A DNA stretch of 64,000 nucleotides from Cryobacterium soli (GTDB taxonomy: Bacteria; Actinomycetota; Actinomycetes; Actinomycetales; Microbacteriaceae): positions 2,480,001 through 2,544,000 of the forward strand of contig NZ_CP030033.1 in assembly GCF_003611035.1 (NCBI RefSeq), in the 5' to 3' direction. The notes under the pieces were generated by a model. The model was not told the origin of the DNA and did not search any database. It saw only the letters and a program-made list of their open reading frames with translations. Below are positions 43,648 to 52,511 of the stretch, one piece after another. Position 1 is the stretch's first letter; each line of letters starts with the position of its first letter. Position numbers and translations under genes: made by a program.

Positions 43648-45624
43648 GTGCCCCGTTACGTTCGAATCATCGGGCCGGCAGCGCTGCTGCTGGTCGCCAT
43701 TGTGGCGACGCTGGCGGGACTCGCCTACGGCGGCGGGGCGGATGCCCAACTCCTCGCCGACCCGGGCGCCGTCGTGCGCTGGGGTCTGCCTGTGGCCAAG
43801 CTCCTGGTCAACCTCGGCGCGGCCGGCACCATCGGCGCCCTGGTGCTCACCTGTTTCGCCCTGAGCCCGCGGGAGCGGGAGTTCGGCACCGCGATCGACC
43901 TGGCCGCCGCGTCGGCCGCGTTCCTCACCATCGCCTCCGCACTGACCGGCTTCCTCACCTTCCTGCAGGTGACCAACGTGACCGTGAGCCTGGATGACCG
44001 GTTCAGCGCCACGGTGGGCCAATTCTTCAGCCAGATCGCCATCGGGCAGGCCTGGCTCACCACCACACTGATCGCCGCGGCCGTGACCGTGCTCTGTTTC
44101 GCGGTGCGCAACCAGACCGCCCTGGTCTTCGTCACTGTGCTGGCCCTGCTGTCGTTGCTGCCGATGGCCCAGCAGGGTCACTCGGCGGGCGCAGAGGGCC
44201 ACGACGCCGCGATCACGGCGCTCGGGCTGCACCTGGTCTTCGCCGCGGTCTGGTTGGGCGGCCTCCTCACGATCATCCTGCTGCAGCGCCAGCTGAGCCC
44301 AGCGCGCCTCCGCGAGGTCATGGGCCGGTACTCCACCCTCGCGCTGGTGAGCTTCGTCGTCGTGGCCGCGTCCGGGTACGTCAGCGCCGAGCTGCGCGTG
44401 GGCAGCTGGGACAAACTGCTCACCGGCTACGGCGTCCTGGTGCTGGCCAAGGTGGCCGTACTGCTCGTGCTGGGCGGTTTCGGCGTGCTGCAGCGCCGGT
44501 ACCTGCTCAGCCGGATGCGCACCGTCCCCGGCACCGTCGACCCCTGGTTCTGGTGGCTCGTGGTGGGCGAGATCGCGTTCATGGGCCTGGCCAGCGGCGT
44601 CGCCGCGGCCCTGGCGAGGACCGCCACCCCGGTGGCGCAGGTGGTCACAACGGCCATCCCCACGGCCACGCCCGCGCAGATCCTCACGGGTGAGGTGCTG
44701 CCGCCCGAACTCACCTTCGCCCGGTACTTCACCGAGTGGAACTTCGACCTCGCCTGGGTGTTGTTCTGCGCCTTCGGCATCTTCTTCTACCTCGCCGGCG
44801 TAGTGCGGCTGCGTCGCCGCGGCGACAAATGGCCCCTGCACCGCACCATCCTCTGGGTGGCCGGGCTGATAACGCTGTTCTACATCACCAACGGCGGCGT
44901 CAACGTGTATGAGAAGTACCTCTTCTCCACGCACATGCTCGCCCACATGGCCCTGACGATGCTGGTGCCGGTGCTGCTGGTGCCGGGCGCTCCGGTCACG
45001 CTCGCGGCCCGCGCCATCCGGATGCGCCGTGACGGCAGCCGGGGCCCGCGCGAGTGGATCCTGCTGGCCGTGCACTCCAAATTCGCCGGGGTCATCTCCA
45101 ACCCCATCGTGGCCGCGGTGCTGTTCGCCGGCTCACTGTGGGTCTTCTACTACACCTCGCTGTTCAGCTGGGCGACGACCGACCACATCGGCCACCAGTG
45201 GATGATCGTGCACTTCCTGATCACCGGGTACCTGTTCGTGCAGTCGCTGATCGGCATCGACCCGGTGCCGTACCGCCTGCCGTACACCTTCCGGCTGCTC
45301 CTGCTGCTGGGCACCATGGCCTTCCACGCGTTCTTCGGCCTGGCGCTGATGACCGGCACCGGCCTGCTCCTGGCGGACTGGTACGGCGCCATGGGCCGGG
45401 ACTGGGGCGTCAGCGCCCTGGCCGATCAGCAGGCCGGCGGCGGCATCGCCTGGAGCGTGGGCGAGATCCCCACCATCGCCCTGGCCATCATCGTGGCCAT
45501 CCAGTGGGGCCGCAGCGACGAGAAGGAAACCAAGCGTCGCGACCGCAACGCCGACCGCACGAATGAAGCCGAACTCAACGAATACAACGACCGCCTCGCC
45601 CGGCTGGCCGCGCACGACCGCTGA
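43648..45624 (+). CDS. CopD-CtaG fusion membrane protein (copper / cytochrome c oxidase assembly)
   Basis: A 658-residue protein with about 16 hydrophobic segments. The N-terminal half (to about residue 310) fits a CopD-type copper-resistance domain, with GHSAGAEGHDAAITALGLHL and AVWLGGLLTI. The C-terminal half is CtaG/caa3_CtaG-like: YFTEWNFDLAWVLFCAFGIF, STHMLAHMALTMLVPVLLVPG, and HQWMIVHFLITGYLFVQSL, with Met/His residues suited to binding copper in the membrane. It is likely to supply copper to cytochrome oxidase. Ends with a charged cytoplasmic tail. It stops base to base against its convergent neighbour. Confidence 0.88.
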   Translation: MPRYVRIIGPAALLLVAIVATLAGLAYGGGADAQLLADPGAVVRWGLPVAKLLVNLGAAGTIGALVLTCFALSPREREFGTAIDLAAASAAFLTIASALTGFLTFLQVTNVTVSLDDRFSATVGQFFSQIAIGQAWLTTTLIAAAVTVLCFAVRNQTALVFVTVLALLSLLPMAQQGHSAGAEGHDAAITALGLHLVFAAVWLGGLLTIILLQRQLSPARLREVMGRYSTLALVSFVVVAASGYVSAELRVGSWDKLLTGYGVLVLAKVAVLLVLGGFGVLQRRYLLSRMRTVPGTVDPWFWWLVVGEIAFMGLASGVAAALARTATPVAQVVTTAIPTATPAQILTGEVLPPELTFARYFTEWNFDLAWVLFCAFGIFFYLAGVVRLRRRGDKWPLHRTILWVAGLITLFYITNGGVNVYEKYLFSTHMLAHMALTMLVPVLLVPGAPVTLAARAIRMRRDGSRGPREWILLAVHSKFAGVISNPIVAAVLFAGSLWVFYYTSLFSWATTDHIGHQWMIVHFLITGYLFVQSLIGIDPVPYRLPYTFRLLLLLGTMAFHAFFGLALMTGTGLLLADWYGAMGRDWGVSALADQQAGGGIAWSVGEIPTIALAIIVAIQWGRSDEKETKRRDRNADRTNEAELNEYNDRLARLAAHDR

Positions 45625-46695
45625 TCAGCGCAGCTGAATGGCCAGGGCGCCGCCGGGCTGGATCGTGACGCTGATGCCGAGGGTGAACGGCACGTCCTCG
45701 TCGCGGGTGCTGCGGTCGCCGTCGTACAGGGACTGCACATCGACCACGATGTGGGCCTGGCCGATGGTGTCCGGCATGTCGAACGAGCTGTCGCCGCCGG
45801 CCAGGGCCACCGCGGGGTATTCGGCGATCGACCAGACCGGGGCCGAGGTGACCCTGTCGTCGATCTCGATCCCGAAGGGGCAGCCCGACGGCTGCAGCAC
45901 CTGCTGGGTCGCGCAGTCGTCGAGGTACTCGTTGAGCTTGGTCTGCACCTGCTCGGTGAAGGCATCGTTGGGCATCGCGTCCACGGCGATGTCGGTGGCG
46001 CCGGACGTGACGACGGGCAGGCTCTGCACCGGAGCGGTCAACAGCGCCGAGTCGTGGGAGACGTTGTAGACGGTGGGGGCGAAGGCCAGGTAGGCCGCCT
46101 GGTTGGAGAAGGTGGCGGGCGCATCCGCGGCGGCGTGCGCCCGGGTGTCGAGGGTGAGGCCGTTCACCGTGAACGCGGCGTCGTGCAACACCGTCACCTG
46201 CAGGACGGCCAGGGGGCTGGCGGCGAATCCCCAGGTGCTGAACAGCCCGGCCACGGTGCCGAGGCGCTGGACCGTGAACTCCATCGACGTCTTCGCGCCG
46301 TCGAGCCTGAACTCGTAGACGACGGTGTGCTGGCTCTTCTGGGCCTCGCCGGCGGCGGCGGCGCTGGGCTCGTCGCTGACCAGTTCGATGTCGGTGATCG
46401 ACCCCAGCACCGAGGGGCGCAGCAGCGTGCGCGGCAGGTCCTGGGGCAGGCCGGCGGCCTCGAGCGCGGCATCCGTGGGTTCGGCGCCCGGCAGGGCCAG
46501 GGCGGTGTCGGTGTCGTGGGCGGCCAGCGCGGTGAGGTATTGGCGCACAAAACCGCCGGCACTGTACAGATCGCGGTTGAGCGAGCCGATCGTGGCCACC
46601 ACGGCGGCGGCGAGGAGCACCATCACCAAGCAGACGGCGATCGAGGCACGCAGATAGCGCCCCCGTGGTACCGCGTCCCCGACCCCATAGCTCAC
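45625..46695 (-). CDS. Hypothetical membrane-anchored extracytoplasmic protein
   Basis: A 356-residue protein that I do not recognise as a named family. One N-terminal membrane anchor (SIAVCLVMVLLAAAVVATIG) is followed by an extracytoplasmic part in which about residues 35-120 resemble a small helical NTF2-like unit (FVRQYLTALAAHDTDTALAL); the rest is mostly strand-rich, with Cys residues in DDCATQQVLQPSGCPFG that could form a disulfide. TAGGAT ends 6 nt before GTG 46695, so I place the start there instead of at ATG 46701, which lies inside the promoter hexamer region. Divergent from a lipoprotein gene. Confidence 0.7.
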   Translation of the reverse strand: MSYGVGDAVPRGRYLRASIAVCLVMVLLAAAVVATIGSLNRDLYSAGGFVRQYLTALAAHDTDTALALPGAEPTDAALEAAGLPQDLPRTLLRPSVLGSITDIELVSDEPSAAAAGEAQKSQHTVVYEFRLDGAKTSMEFTVQRLGTVAGLFSTWGFAASPLAVLQVTVLHDAAFTVNGLTLDTRAHAAADAPATFSNQAAYLAFAPTVYNVSHDSALLTAPVQSLPVVTSGATDIAVDAMPNDAFTEQVQTKLNEYLDDCATQQVLQPSGCPFGIEIDDRVTSAPVWSIAEYPAVALAGGDSSFDMPDTIGQAHIVVDVQSLYDGDRSTRDEDVPFTLGISVTIQPGGALAIQLR

Positions 46696-46701
46696 CTCCA
46701 T

Positions 46702-46707
46702 ATCCTA
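46702..46707 (-). promoter_or_regulatory. -10 element, leaderless transcript of the 45625-46695 gene
   Basis: TAGGAT on the minus strand, 6 nt from GTG 46695. Confidence 0.5.
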
Positions 46708-46811
46708 CGGGGAGGCTTCGCGGCCCGGGCCCACGCCGGCCGTTACGCGGTGGGCAGGGCTGCCCGGTGGCGGTCGGCCGGGCTATGCTCCCAGCGTCGT
46801 GAGGAGTTGTA

Positions 46812-47606
46812 ATGGTTCTGCGCAGCGCTCGGTCGGCCCCGCGAGCCGGGCGGAAGCGGCGCGTTCTCGCCGTGGCCGCACTGCTGGTGTGCGTGCTGGC
46901 CGCCTGTGCGCCCGGGCCGCGGCCGGAACCGTCGGGACGCGCATCCGCCACGCCGACGCCGTCCGTGACGGCCACCAGCACCCCGGCGGCACCGATGGTC
47001 ACGATCGACAGCCCCATGGCTGAGGCGCCGGTGACCGTTCCCGTGACGATCAAGGGAACCGCGGGAACCGCCGACTCGACGCTCGTGGTCGACCTGCTGG
47101 ATGCGGACGGCCACCCCCTCTGCGTGCGGCACATCACAACCACGCCGGGTGCCGGCACCCCCGCAACCTGGCATACCGACCTGGCCTTCGAGCCTCCGGA
47201 TGCGCAGCAGGACGTCACGCTGCGGGCCTATACGCAGAGCGCCGCTGACGGCAGCGCTGAAAACGTCGTCGAGGTCCCGCTCACCCTCACCACGGAGCGT
47301 CCGCCGATCATCATCACCTCACCAGGATGCGGCGACACCGTCACTCCGGGCGGCGCCCTGACGGTCCTGGGCCGGGCCCTGGTGCCGGAGGCGCAGTTCA
47401 CGCTGGAGCTGCGCGACGCATCCGGTGCCGCGCTGCTCACTCAGGATGTGACGGCGGCGGACGGGACCCAGGAGTCGGACTTCAGCGCGACGCTGGACAT
47501 CCCGGCCGGACTCTCCGCCGGGTTCTATGACCTGGTCGGCTTCGACAACAGCCTGAAGGACGGCAGCGAACAATACGACTTCCCGGTGCAGCTCATCGTG
47601 CAGTGA
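46812..47606 (+). CDS. Lipoprotein with two Gmad2-like immunoglobulin domains
   Basis: A 264-residue exported lipoprotein. An Arg-rich start leads into VLAVAALLVCVLAAC with the lipobox Cys near residue 34, then a Thr/Pro/Ala linker. Two similar domains follow, starting VTIDSPMAEAPVTVPVTIKG and IIITSPGCGDTVTPGGALTV, each ending in a LxFDNSLKDG- or VPLTLT-type strand; this is the pattern of the Gmad2 Ig-like fold. It is probably a surface protein that binds other wall components. TATGCT at 46784-46789 and GAGGAG near 46801 supply expression signals. Confidence 0.78.
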   Translation: MVLRSARSAPRAGRKRRVLAVAALLVCVLAACAPGPRPEPSGRASATPTPSVTATSTPAAPMVTIDSPMAEAPVTVPVTIKGTAGTADSTLVVDLLDADGHPLCVRHITTTPGAGTPATWHTDLAFEPPDAQQDVTLRAYTQSAADGSAENVVEVPLTLTTERPPIIITSPGCGDTVTPGGALTVLGRALVPEAQFTLELRDASGAALLTQDVTAADGTQESDFSATLDIPAGLSAGFYDLVGFDNSLKDGSEQYDFPVQLIVQ

Positions 47607-47737
47607 GCGGCAGCGTAAGTTATCCACCGGCCCGGCGGGGAGTGGGCCGGCCGCGGCCGGGCGGTTACAGTGGAAGTGGTCATCGACCGCACTCGAGCCA
47701 CTGTCGCACCACCTCCCCACCCCACCGAAAGTACCCC

Positions 47738-49057
47738 GTGACCGCGCTTCCCAACGAGATTCCGCTTTCACGCGAACAGGCCGAGGTGTTCGCTGCCATC
47801 GAGGGCACGAAACAGAACGTATTCGTCACCGGACGCGCCGGCACCGGTAAGTCGACGCTGCTCAACCACCTCTCCTGGAACACCAGCAAGCAGATCGTCA
47901 TCGCCGCGCCCACCGGTGTCGCCGCACTGAACGTGGGTGGGCAAACGCTGCACTCGCTGTTCCGGCTGCCGATCGGGGTCATCGCCGACCACGCCATCGA
48001 CCAGAACGACCAGCTGCGCAAGCTCCTCAACACCATCGACACGGTGGTGATCGACGAGGTCTCCATGGTCAACGCCGACCTGATGGATGCCATCGACCGC
48101 AGCCTGCGGCAGGCCCGGCAGCGCCCGCACGACACCTTCGGCGGCGTGCAGATCGTGCTCTTCGGTGACCCGTACCAGCTGGCGCCGGTGCCGGGCGACC
48201 CCGAGGAACGCGCCTACTTCGCCGACACCTACCGCTCGATGTGGTTCTTCGACGCCAAGGTGTGGCAGAGCGCAGAGCTGAAGATCTTCGAGCTCACCGA
48301 GATCCACCGCCAGCACGACGCCGGCTTCAAGACCATGCTCAACGCGGTGCGATACGGCCAGGTGACCCCCGAGATCGGCGGGGCGCTCAACGGTGCGGGC
48401 GCCCGCACGCCGCCGTCCGAAGGCGTCATCACGCTGGCGACCCGCAACGACGCCGTGAACCGCATCAACGCGGCCGCGCTCAAACGACTCTCCGGCAAGT
48501 CGCTCTCGGCCAAGGCCGAGGTCACCGGCGACTTCGGTGGTCGCACCTACCCCGCCGACGAGGTGCTCGAGCTCAAGGTGGGCGCCCAGGTGATGTTCCT
48601 GCGCAACGACAATCCGCTTGACGGTGGCCCGCGCTGGGTGAACGGCAGCATCGGCACCGTCACCCGGGTCGATTCCACTGTCTACGTCGACATCGACGGC
48701 ACCACGCACGAGGTGGAACCCACCGTGTGGGAGAAGTACAAATACACCTACAACGCCGCCACCAAGAAGCTCAGCAAGGACGTCGTCGCCGAGTTCACCC
48801 AGTTCCCGTTGCGTCTGGCCTGGGCGGTCACCATCCACAAGTCGCAGGGCGCCACCTACGAGAAGGCGATCGTGGACCTGGGCACGCGGGTGTTCAGCCC
48901 GGGGCAGACCTATGTGGCCTTGAGCAGGCTCACCAGCCTGAACGGGCTCTACCTCACCCGGCCCCTGCGCCCCAGCGACATCATCGTGGACGAGAACGTC
49001 CTCCGCTTCATGGAGGGTCTGCGCGTCACGCCCCCCATCGACCGCGTCAAGGACTAA
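47738..49057 (+). CDS. PIF1/RecD-like DNA helicase
   Basis: A 439-residue superfamily 1B helicase. Visible in order: Walker A VTGRAGTGKSTLLNHLSW near residue 40, IAAPTGVAALNVGGQTLHSLF, the motif II VVIDEVSMVNADLMD, motif III VLFGDPYQLAPVPG, LTEIHRQHD, the SH3-like KVGAQVMFLRNDN and motif VI AWAVTIHKSQGATYEKAIVD with YVALSRLTSLNGL. It should unwind DNA 5-prime to 3-prime, perhaps at G-rich structures. GTG 47738 lies directly before the domain; the longer frame upstream is not supported. Confidence 0.9.
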   Translation: MTALPNEIPLSREQAEVFAAIEGTKQNVFVTGRAGTGKSTLLNHLSWNTSKQIVIAAPTGVAALNVGGQTLHSLFRLPIGVIADHAIDQNDQLRKLLNTIDTVVIDEVSMVNADLMDAIDRSLRQARQRPHDTFGGVQIVLFGDPYQLAPVPGDPEERAYFADTYRSMWFFDAKVWQSAELKIFELTEIHRQHDAGFKTMLNAVRYGQVTPEIGGALNGAGARTPPSEGVITLATRNDAVNRINAAALKRLSGKSLSAKAEVTGDFGGRTYPADEVLELKVGAQVMFLRNDNPLDGGPRWVNGSIGTVTRVDSTVYVDIDGTTHEVEPTVWEKYKYTYNAATKKLSKDVVAEFTQFPLRLAWAVTIHKSQGATYEKAIVDLGTRVFSPGQTYVALSRLTSLNGLYLTRPLRPSDIIVDENVLRFMEGLRVTPPIDRVKD

Positions 49058-49076
49058 CCCCCGCCCTCCCACCTAC

Positions 49077-49136
49077 CCGCGAACTGTGAGGTAAGCCCCA
49101 AATCCGGCGCGTTTTCGCATATCTCACAGTTCGCGG
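49077..49136. repeat. Perfect inverted repeat (14-bp arms, 32-nt spacer)
   Basis: CCGCGAACTGTGAG (49077-49090) returns in inverted form at 49123-49136. The 32-nt spacer equals that of the inverted repeat at 33836-33903, though the arm sequences differ. It lies just after the helicase gene without a T tract. Confidence 0.8.
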
Positions 49137-49170
49137 ACGGGGTGGGCGCTCGGCAGCGGGACACTCTGGG

Positions 49171-49176
49171 TACACT
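49171..49176 (+). promoter_or_regulatory. -10 element, leaderless transcript of the 49184 gene
   Basis: TACACT ends 7 nt before ATG 49184. Confidence 0.5.
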
Positions 49177-49183
49177 GCCCGGC

Positions 49184-50575
49184 ATGGGCCCCCAGCCGAT
49201 CCCTCCCGCGGCGCGAGTGCGAGCGCGGCGCCGGTGGAGACGCGCCGCAGCCCTGGTCCTGGTGGGCCTGGTGCTTCCGCTCAACGGATGCGCCGATGCC
49301 CGCACCTCGATTCCCACCGGGCCCGAGCAGACGTCGGGCACCCTGCCGGCAGCCACGGTGGCCTTCCTCGATGAGGCGCTGGCCGAGGGCATGCGGTTGG
49401 CCGGGGCATCCGGGGCCATAGCCGGCGTCTGGGTCCCGGGGGTGGGCCGGTGGCTGGCCAGCCCGGGCCGGGTGGGCGCCCAGCGCGAGCCCGGCACCGG
49501 TCTGCCGACCGGGGGCGCGGCGGTGAACGCCGGCATGCAGTTCCGGATCGGCACCCTCACCAGCGCCATGACCTGCACGGTTCTGCTTCGCCTCGTCGAC
49601 GAGGGCAGGGTGGGTCTGGACGATCCGGTCTCCAGCTACCTGAGCCGCCCGCCCGGACTGGAGGGCATCACGCTCCGCCAACTGTGCCAGCACACCTCAG
49701 GGCTAGGCCAACCCGCGCTCGACCCGGAGTTCGTCGCCAACCCGACCCGGCAGTGGGCTCCGATGGAGCTGATCTCGGGAGGTTTGGGCTCGGTGCGGGC
49801 GGGACAGCCCGGCCGGAAGTGGAACCGTTCCGAGGTGGGCATCCAGCTGCTCGGTCAGGCCCTGCAGGCGGCGACGGGTGAGCCGTGGGCGGATCTCTAC
49901 CGGCGCTACGTCTTCGACCCGTTGGGACTGGAGAACACGGCGTACCCCGGGCCGGCTGCTCTCGAGCCTCCGCTCGACCATCCGCACGGATGGGCCGCAG
50001 CGACCGGCCCTGACGGCTCACCGGACTGCACCATCGTGCAGGACGTGACGCTCCTGTCGACGTCGATGACCGGTGTGGCGGGCGGGGTGGTCTCCACCCT
50101 TGAGGACCTCAGGACCTGGTCACTGGCGCTGGCCACGGGGAGTCTGCTCGAGCAGGGCACGGCAGGGGAACAGTGGGAGACCGTGCCGGAGGACGGCGCC
50201 TCCAGATGGCGACGGCAGGGACTGGGAGCCGAGCAGGTCGGTCCGTTCCGCGGCGGAGCCGGCGTCATACCCGGTTTCCTGTCGGCCACGCTCACCGATC
50301 CGGTGAGCGGCCTGATGGTGGTGGTGACGGTGAACAACTCCAGTGCCGGCGAGGAGTTCGTCCTGGCCCTGGCCCGGTGGCTGGCCGCGCTCGCCGCCGA
50401 CGCGCGGCCCGACGGTGCACAACCGGCCGGTGCACAGCAGGCCGGTGCGCAGCCCGCTGACGGCACAAGGACGGCGATGACGCTGCCCTGGACGGCGCGG
50501 GAGGCCCAGACGGATGTGCGCCGAGCGGCGGTCTGCCCGGCCGGCGCCGCGGATCAGGCAGCGCCGGCCGGGTGA
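49184..50575 (+). CDS. Serine-hydrolase (beta-lactamase/DD-peptidase) family lipoprotein, catalytic residues lost
   Basis: A 463-residue exported protein. A basic N-terminus is followed by AALVLVGLVLPLNGC, a lipobox-like signal. The PF00144 scaffold is clear: FRIGTLTSAMTCTVLLRLVDEGRVGLDDPV, ITLRQLCQHTSGLG, and PGRKWNRSEVGIQLLGQALQ. But the SxxK position reads TLTS, the YxN position reads RSE and the HxG position reads GGA. All three catalytic motifs are thus missing, which indicates a non-enzymatic binding role. The tail has a short AGAQ/PAGAQ repeat. ATG 49184 is chosen by the -10 spacing. Confidence 0.82.
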   Translation: MGPQPIPPAARVRARRRWRRAAALVLVGLVLPLNGCADARTSIPTGPEQTSGTLPAATVAFLDEALAEGMRLAGASGAIAGVWVPGVGRWLASPGRVGAQREPGTGLPTGGAAVNAGMQFRIGTLTSAMTCTVLLRLVDEGRVGLDDPVSSYLSRPPGLEGITLRQLCQHTSGLGQPALDPEFVANPTRQWAPMELISGGLGSVRAGQPGRKWNRSEVGIQLLGQALQAATGEPWADLYRRYVFDPLGLENTAYPGPAALEPPLDHPHGWAAATGPDGSPDCTIVQDVTLLSTSMTGVAGGVVSTLEDLRTWSLALATGSLLEQGTAGEQWETVPEDGASRWRRQGLGAEQVGPFRGGAGVIPGFLSATLTDPVSGLMVVVTVNNSSAGEEFVLALARWLAALAADARPDGAQPAGAQQAGAQPADGTRTAMTLPWTAREAQTDVRRAAVCPAGAADQAAPAG

Positions 50576-50583
50576 CCTGTCGG

Positions 50584-50757
50584 TTACTTCTTGAACGCGT
50601 CCTTGACGTTCTCGCCGGCCTTCTTGAGGTCGGCCTGAGTCTGGTCGGACTTTCCCTCGGCGACCTTCGAGTCGTCGTTGGTGGCCTTGCCGAAGGCTTC
50701 CTTCGCCTTGCCGGCGAGGTCCTGGGCGGCGTTCTCGATCTTGTCTGATCCACTCAT
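50584..50757 (-). CDS. CsbD family stress protein
   Basis: A 57-residue, highly charged protein starting MSGSDKIENAAQDLAGKAKE, with the repeated Lys/Ala/Asp pattern (KATNDDSKVAEGKSDQTQAD) of the CsbD family, which is induced by general stress and has unknown function. The ATG is part of an ATGA overlap with the upstream membrane protein gene. It ends the Asp23-type operon that runs leftwards from 53020. Confidence 0.9.
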   Translation of the reverse strand: MSGSDKIENAAQDLAGKAKEAFGKATNDDSKVAEGKSDQTQADLKKAGENVKDAFKK

Positions 50758-51443
50758 CGTGTTCTCTCTTTCTCTAGGGGGTGGTTCTGGGGGGTCGGAT
50801 GGGACTGGGGGCCGGGCGCCGGCCGGGCTGCGCCGGTGGGGTGGAGCCGGGCGCGGCCGGTGAGCCGGCTGTGCAGGCCGCCACCGAGCCGAACGAGCAC
50901 GGGGACCTCGGCGCCGAGGTCGGCGTCGAGTCCGTGCACGGCGGTCTCGACCACCGTGATCGCGTCCCGCGGTGAGACCCCGCGGCGTACGGTGGCAGAC
51001 ACCGCGAGCACGGGCGTGCCGTGCACCGGGTAGGTCGAGACGGCCACCGCCACGAACTCCTGGCGGTCCTGCAGGGCGGCGGTGAGCATCTGCTCGGCGA
51101 CCGCGGCGTCCACGATGGTGGCCCCGTCCGCTGTCGGTTCGACGTCGATGAGCCGGTCGGTGCGGCCGCGGCCCTGCCGCGCGATGAACACGACGAGCCC
51201 CGCGATGACGAGCGCCGGCACGAGAAGGGCCACGAGCGGCACCCAACTGCGCCCGGTGTCGCCCACGGCCGTGCCGGCGAGCAGCTCGGTGAGCCCGGCG
51301 GTGACGTCGGGGGCGGTGCGCGCCCAGGCCCGCATGAAGTCGGGCACGGCGACCAGGGCCACCGCGGCGGCGCCGAGCGCCACAGCCAGCAACCCGCTCA
51401 CCAGGACCAAAGCCCGGTTGAGAATTCGGTTCGCGCCGTTCAT
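50754..51443 (-). CDS. Alkaline-shock membrane anchor (AmaP-like) protein
   Basis: A 229-residue protein with two membrane segments (ALVLVSGLLAVALGAAAVALVAV region near residue 12, shortened, and WVPLVALLVPALVIAGLVVFI near residue 70), then a cytoplasmic domain with ISTYP/VAVSTYPVHGTPVLAV strands of Asp23-like type. In Staphylococcus AmaP anchors Asp23 to the membrane; the same role is inferred here. It overlaps both neighbours by ATGA and so is co-translated with the DUF6286 and CsbD genes. Confidence 0.72.
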   Translation of the reverse strand: MNGANRILNRALVLVSGLLAVALGAAAVALVAVPDFMRAWARTAPDVTAGLTELLAGTAVGDTGRSWVPLVALLVPALVIAGLVVFIARQGRGRTDRLIDVEPTADGATIVDAAVAEQMLTAALQDRQEFVAVAVSTYPVHGTPVLAVSATVRRGVSPRDAITVVETAVHGLDADLGAEVPVLVRLGGGLHSRLTGRARLHPTGAARPAPGPQSHPTPQNHPLEKERTR

Positions 51444-52102
51444 GCGTCCACCCGTCCGGTCGGGGTGATCACCACGGTGGGTTCCAGGGGCGGCCGCAAC
51501 GCGTCGAAGGCGATCGCCTCGGCGATCGCCTTCTCCGCCGTGAACCGGTTGGGCAGCACACCGGGTTCCGGGGTGAGGCTCACGGTGGCGCTCCGCCTGG
51601 ACACCGTGACAGCCACACTGCCCGGAGCGATGTGGGCCGCCACGGATGCCCGACGCTCCAGCGACGCCGCGATCACGTCGTCGTCCACCACGACGGCCGC
51701 CCGGTCGGAGTCCACCTCGTGCCGGGCCCGGCGGCCGGGAAGCAGGGCCACCAGAACGAGGGCGATACCGGCCAGCCCGGCGAGGATGCCCACCGTGAGC
51801 AGGATCGCCGGCGCTAGCCGGTTGACCTGGCTCACGTAGGCCACGGCATCGGTGGGCGCGACGAGCAGAGCCGGCCGGTCGAGCAGCTCGAGCACCAGTT
51901 CCGTGCCGCCGTACAGGCATCCGGCGATGATCACCGAGGCCACCGAGACGGCGGCGACCGTGCGCGGCGAGTGTGTCTCGCGTCGCAGCATCCGCTTGTA
52001 GGTCGACCGGTGCGCCCGGCTGACCGGGCGCAGGTGCGGCACCGTCACGGCCTGGCGCCGGGGCAGGGTGCCCGGTGCCGATGTGGTGACGCTGCCGTTC
52101 AT
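51440..52102 (-). CDS. DUF6286 domain membrane protein
   Basis: A 220-residue protein. After a basic N-terminus (RAHRSTYKRMLRRETHSPR) come two membrane segments (VAAVSVASVIIAGCLYGG and PAILLTVGILAGLAGIALVL), then a cytoplasmic strand-rich tail (VAVTVSRRSATVSLTPEPG, VVITPTGRVDA). Such proteins accompany Asp23/Gls24 and AmaP-like genes in actinobacteria; the exact function is unknown. It starts 37 nt after the small Asp23-like gene and is coupled to the AmaP-like gene by an ATGA overlap. Confidence 0.75.
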   Translation of the reverse strand: MNGSVTTSAPGTLPRRQAVTVPHLRPVSRAHRSTYKRMLRRETHSPRTVAAVSVASVIIAGCLYGGTELVLELLDRPALLVAPTDAVAYVSQVNRLAPAILLTVGILAGLAGIALVLVALLPGRRARHEVDSDRAAVVVDDDVIAASLERRASVAAHIAPGSVAVTVSRRSATVSLTPEPGVLPNRFTAEKAIAEAIAFDALRPPLEPTVVITPTGRVDA

Positions 52103-52139
52103 GGTGTGCCGATCGTTTGGTGGAACTGTGGTGAGCGGG

Positions 52140-52511
52140 TCAGTCGACCCGGTCGGGGCGGCGGATGCGTGCGCCGGTGAGCCGCACGACCACCCCGGCG
52201 ATCTCGGCGCCGGTGAGGTCGGCCACGGTGCCCCGGATCTGGTGCTGGGCCCGGTCGGTGCGGTCGAGGATGGTGCCGTCCGCGGGGCTGTCCGCTGCGG
52301 CGTCGAGGGTGGAATCGTCGAGGGGGAGGACCCGGATCGGGGCGCGCACCGTGAGGTCGAGCCCGCCGTCGGCGTCGGCCAGGCGCACGGAGACCTGGCT
52401 GGGACGCACGCCGAGCGCATCCGCCGCGACCGCCGAGACCACCCGGGTCATCGCGCGTGCCGTGATGCGGGTGCTCCCGCGTCGGTGCAGGATCACCGTG
52501 GCTCCGGTCAC
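52140..52511 (-). CDS. Small Asp23/Gls24-like protein
   Basis: A 123-residue soluble protein with the Asp23-like alternation of strand and helix (STRITARAMTRVVSAVAADA, VSVRLADADGGLDLTVRAPI, GTVADLTGAEIAGVVVRLTG). The GTG start overlaps the stop codon of the full-length Asp23 gene (GTGA), so the two are made together and may form mixed oligomers. It is shorter and more diverged than its neighbour. Confidence 0.65.
   Translation of the reverse strand: MTGATVILHRRGSTRITARAMTRVVSAVAADALGVRPSQVSVRLADADGGLDLTVRAPIRVLPLDDSTLDAAADSPADGTILDRTDRAQHQIRGTVADLTGAEIAGVVVRLTGARIRRPDRVD

Noticed and set aside
47620..47628. TTATCCACC upstream of the PIF1-like helicase as a DnaA site
   Set aside because: A single one-mismatch box with no neighbours is expected by chance.
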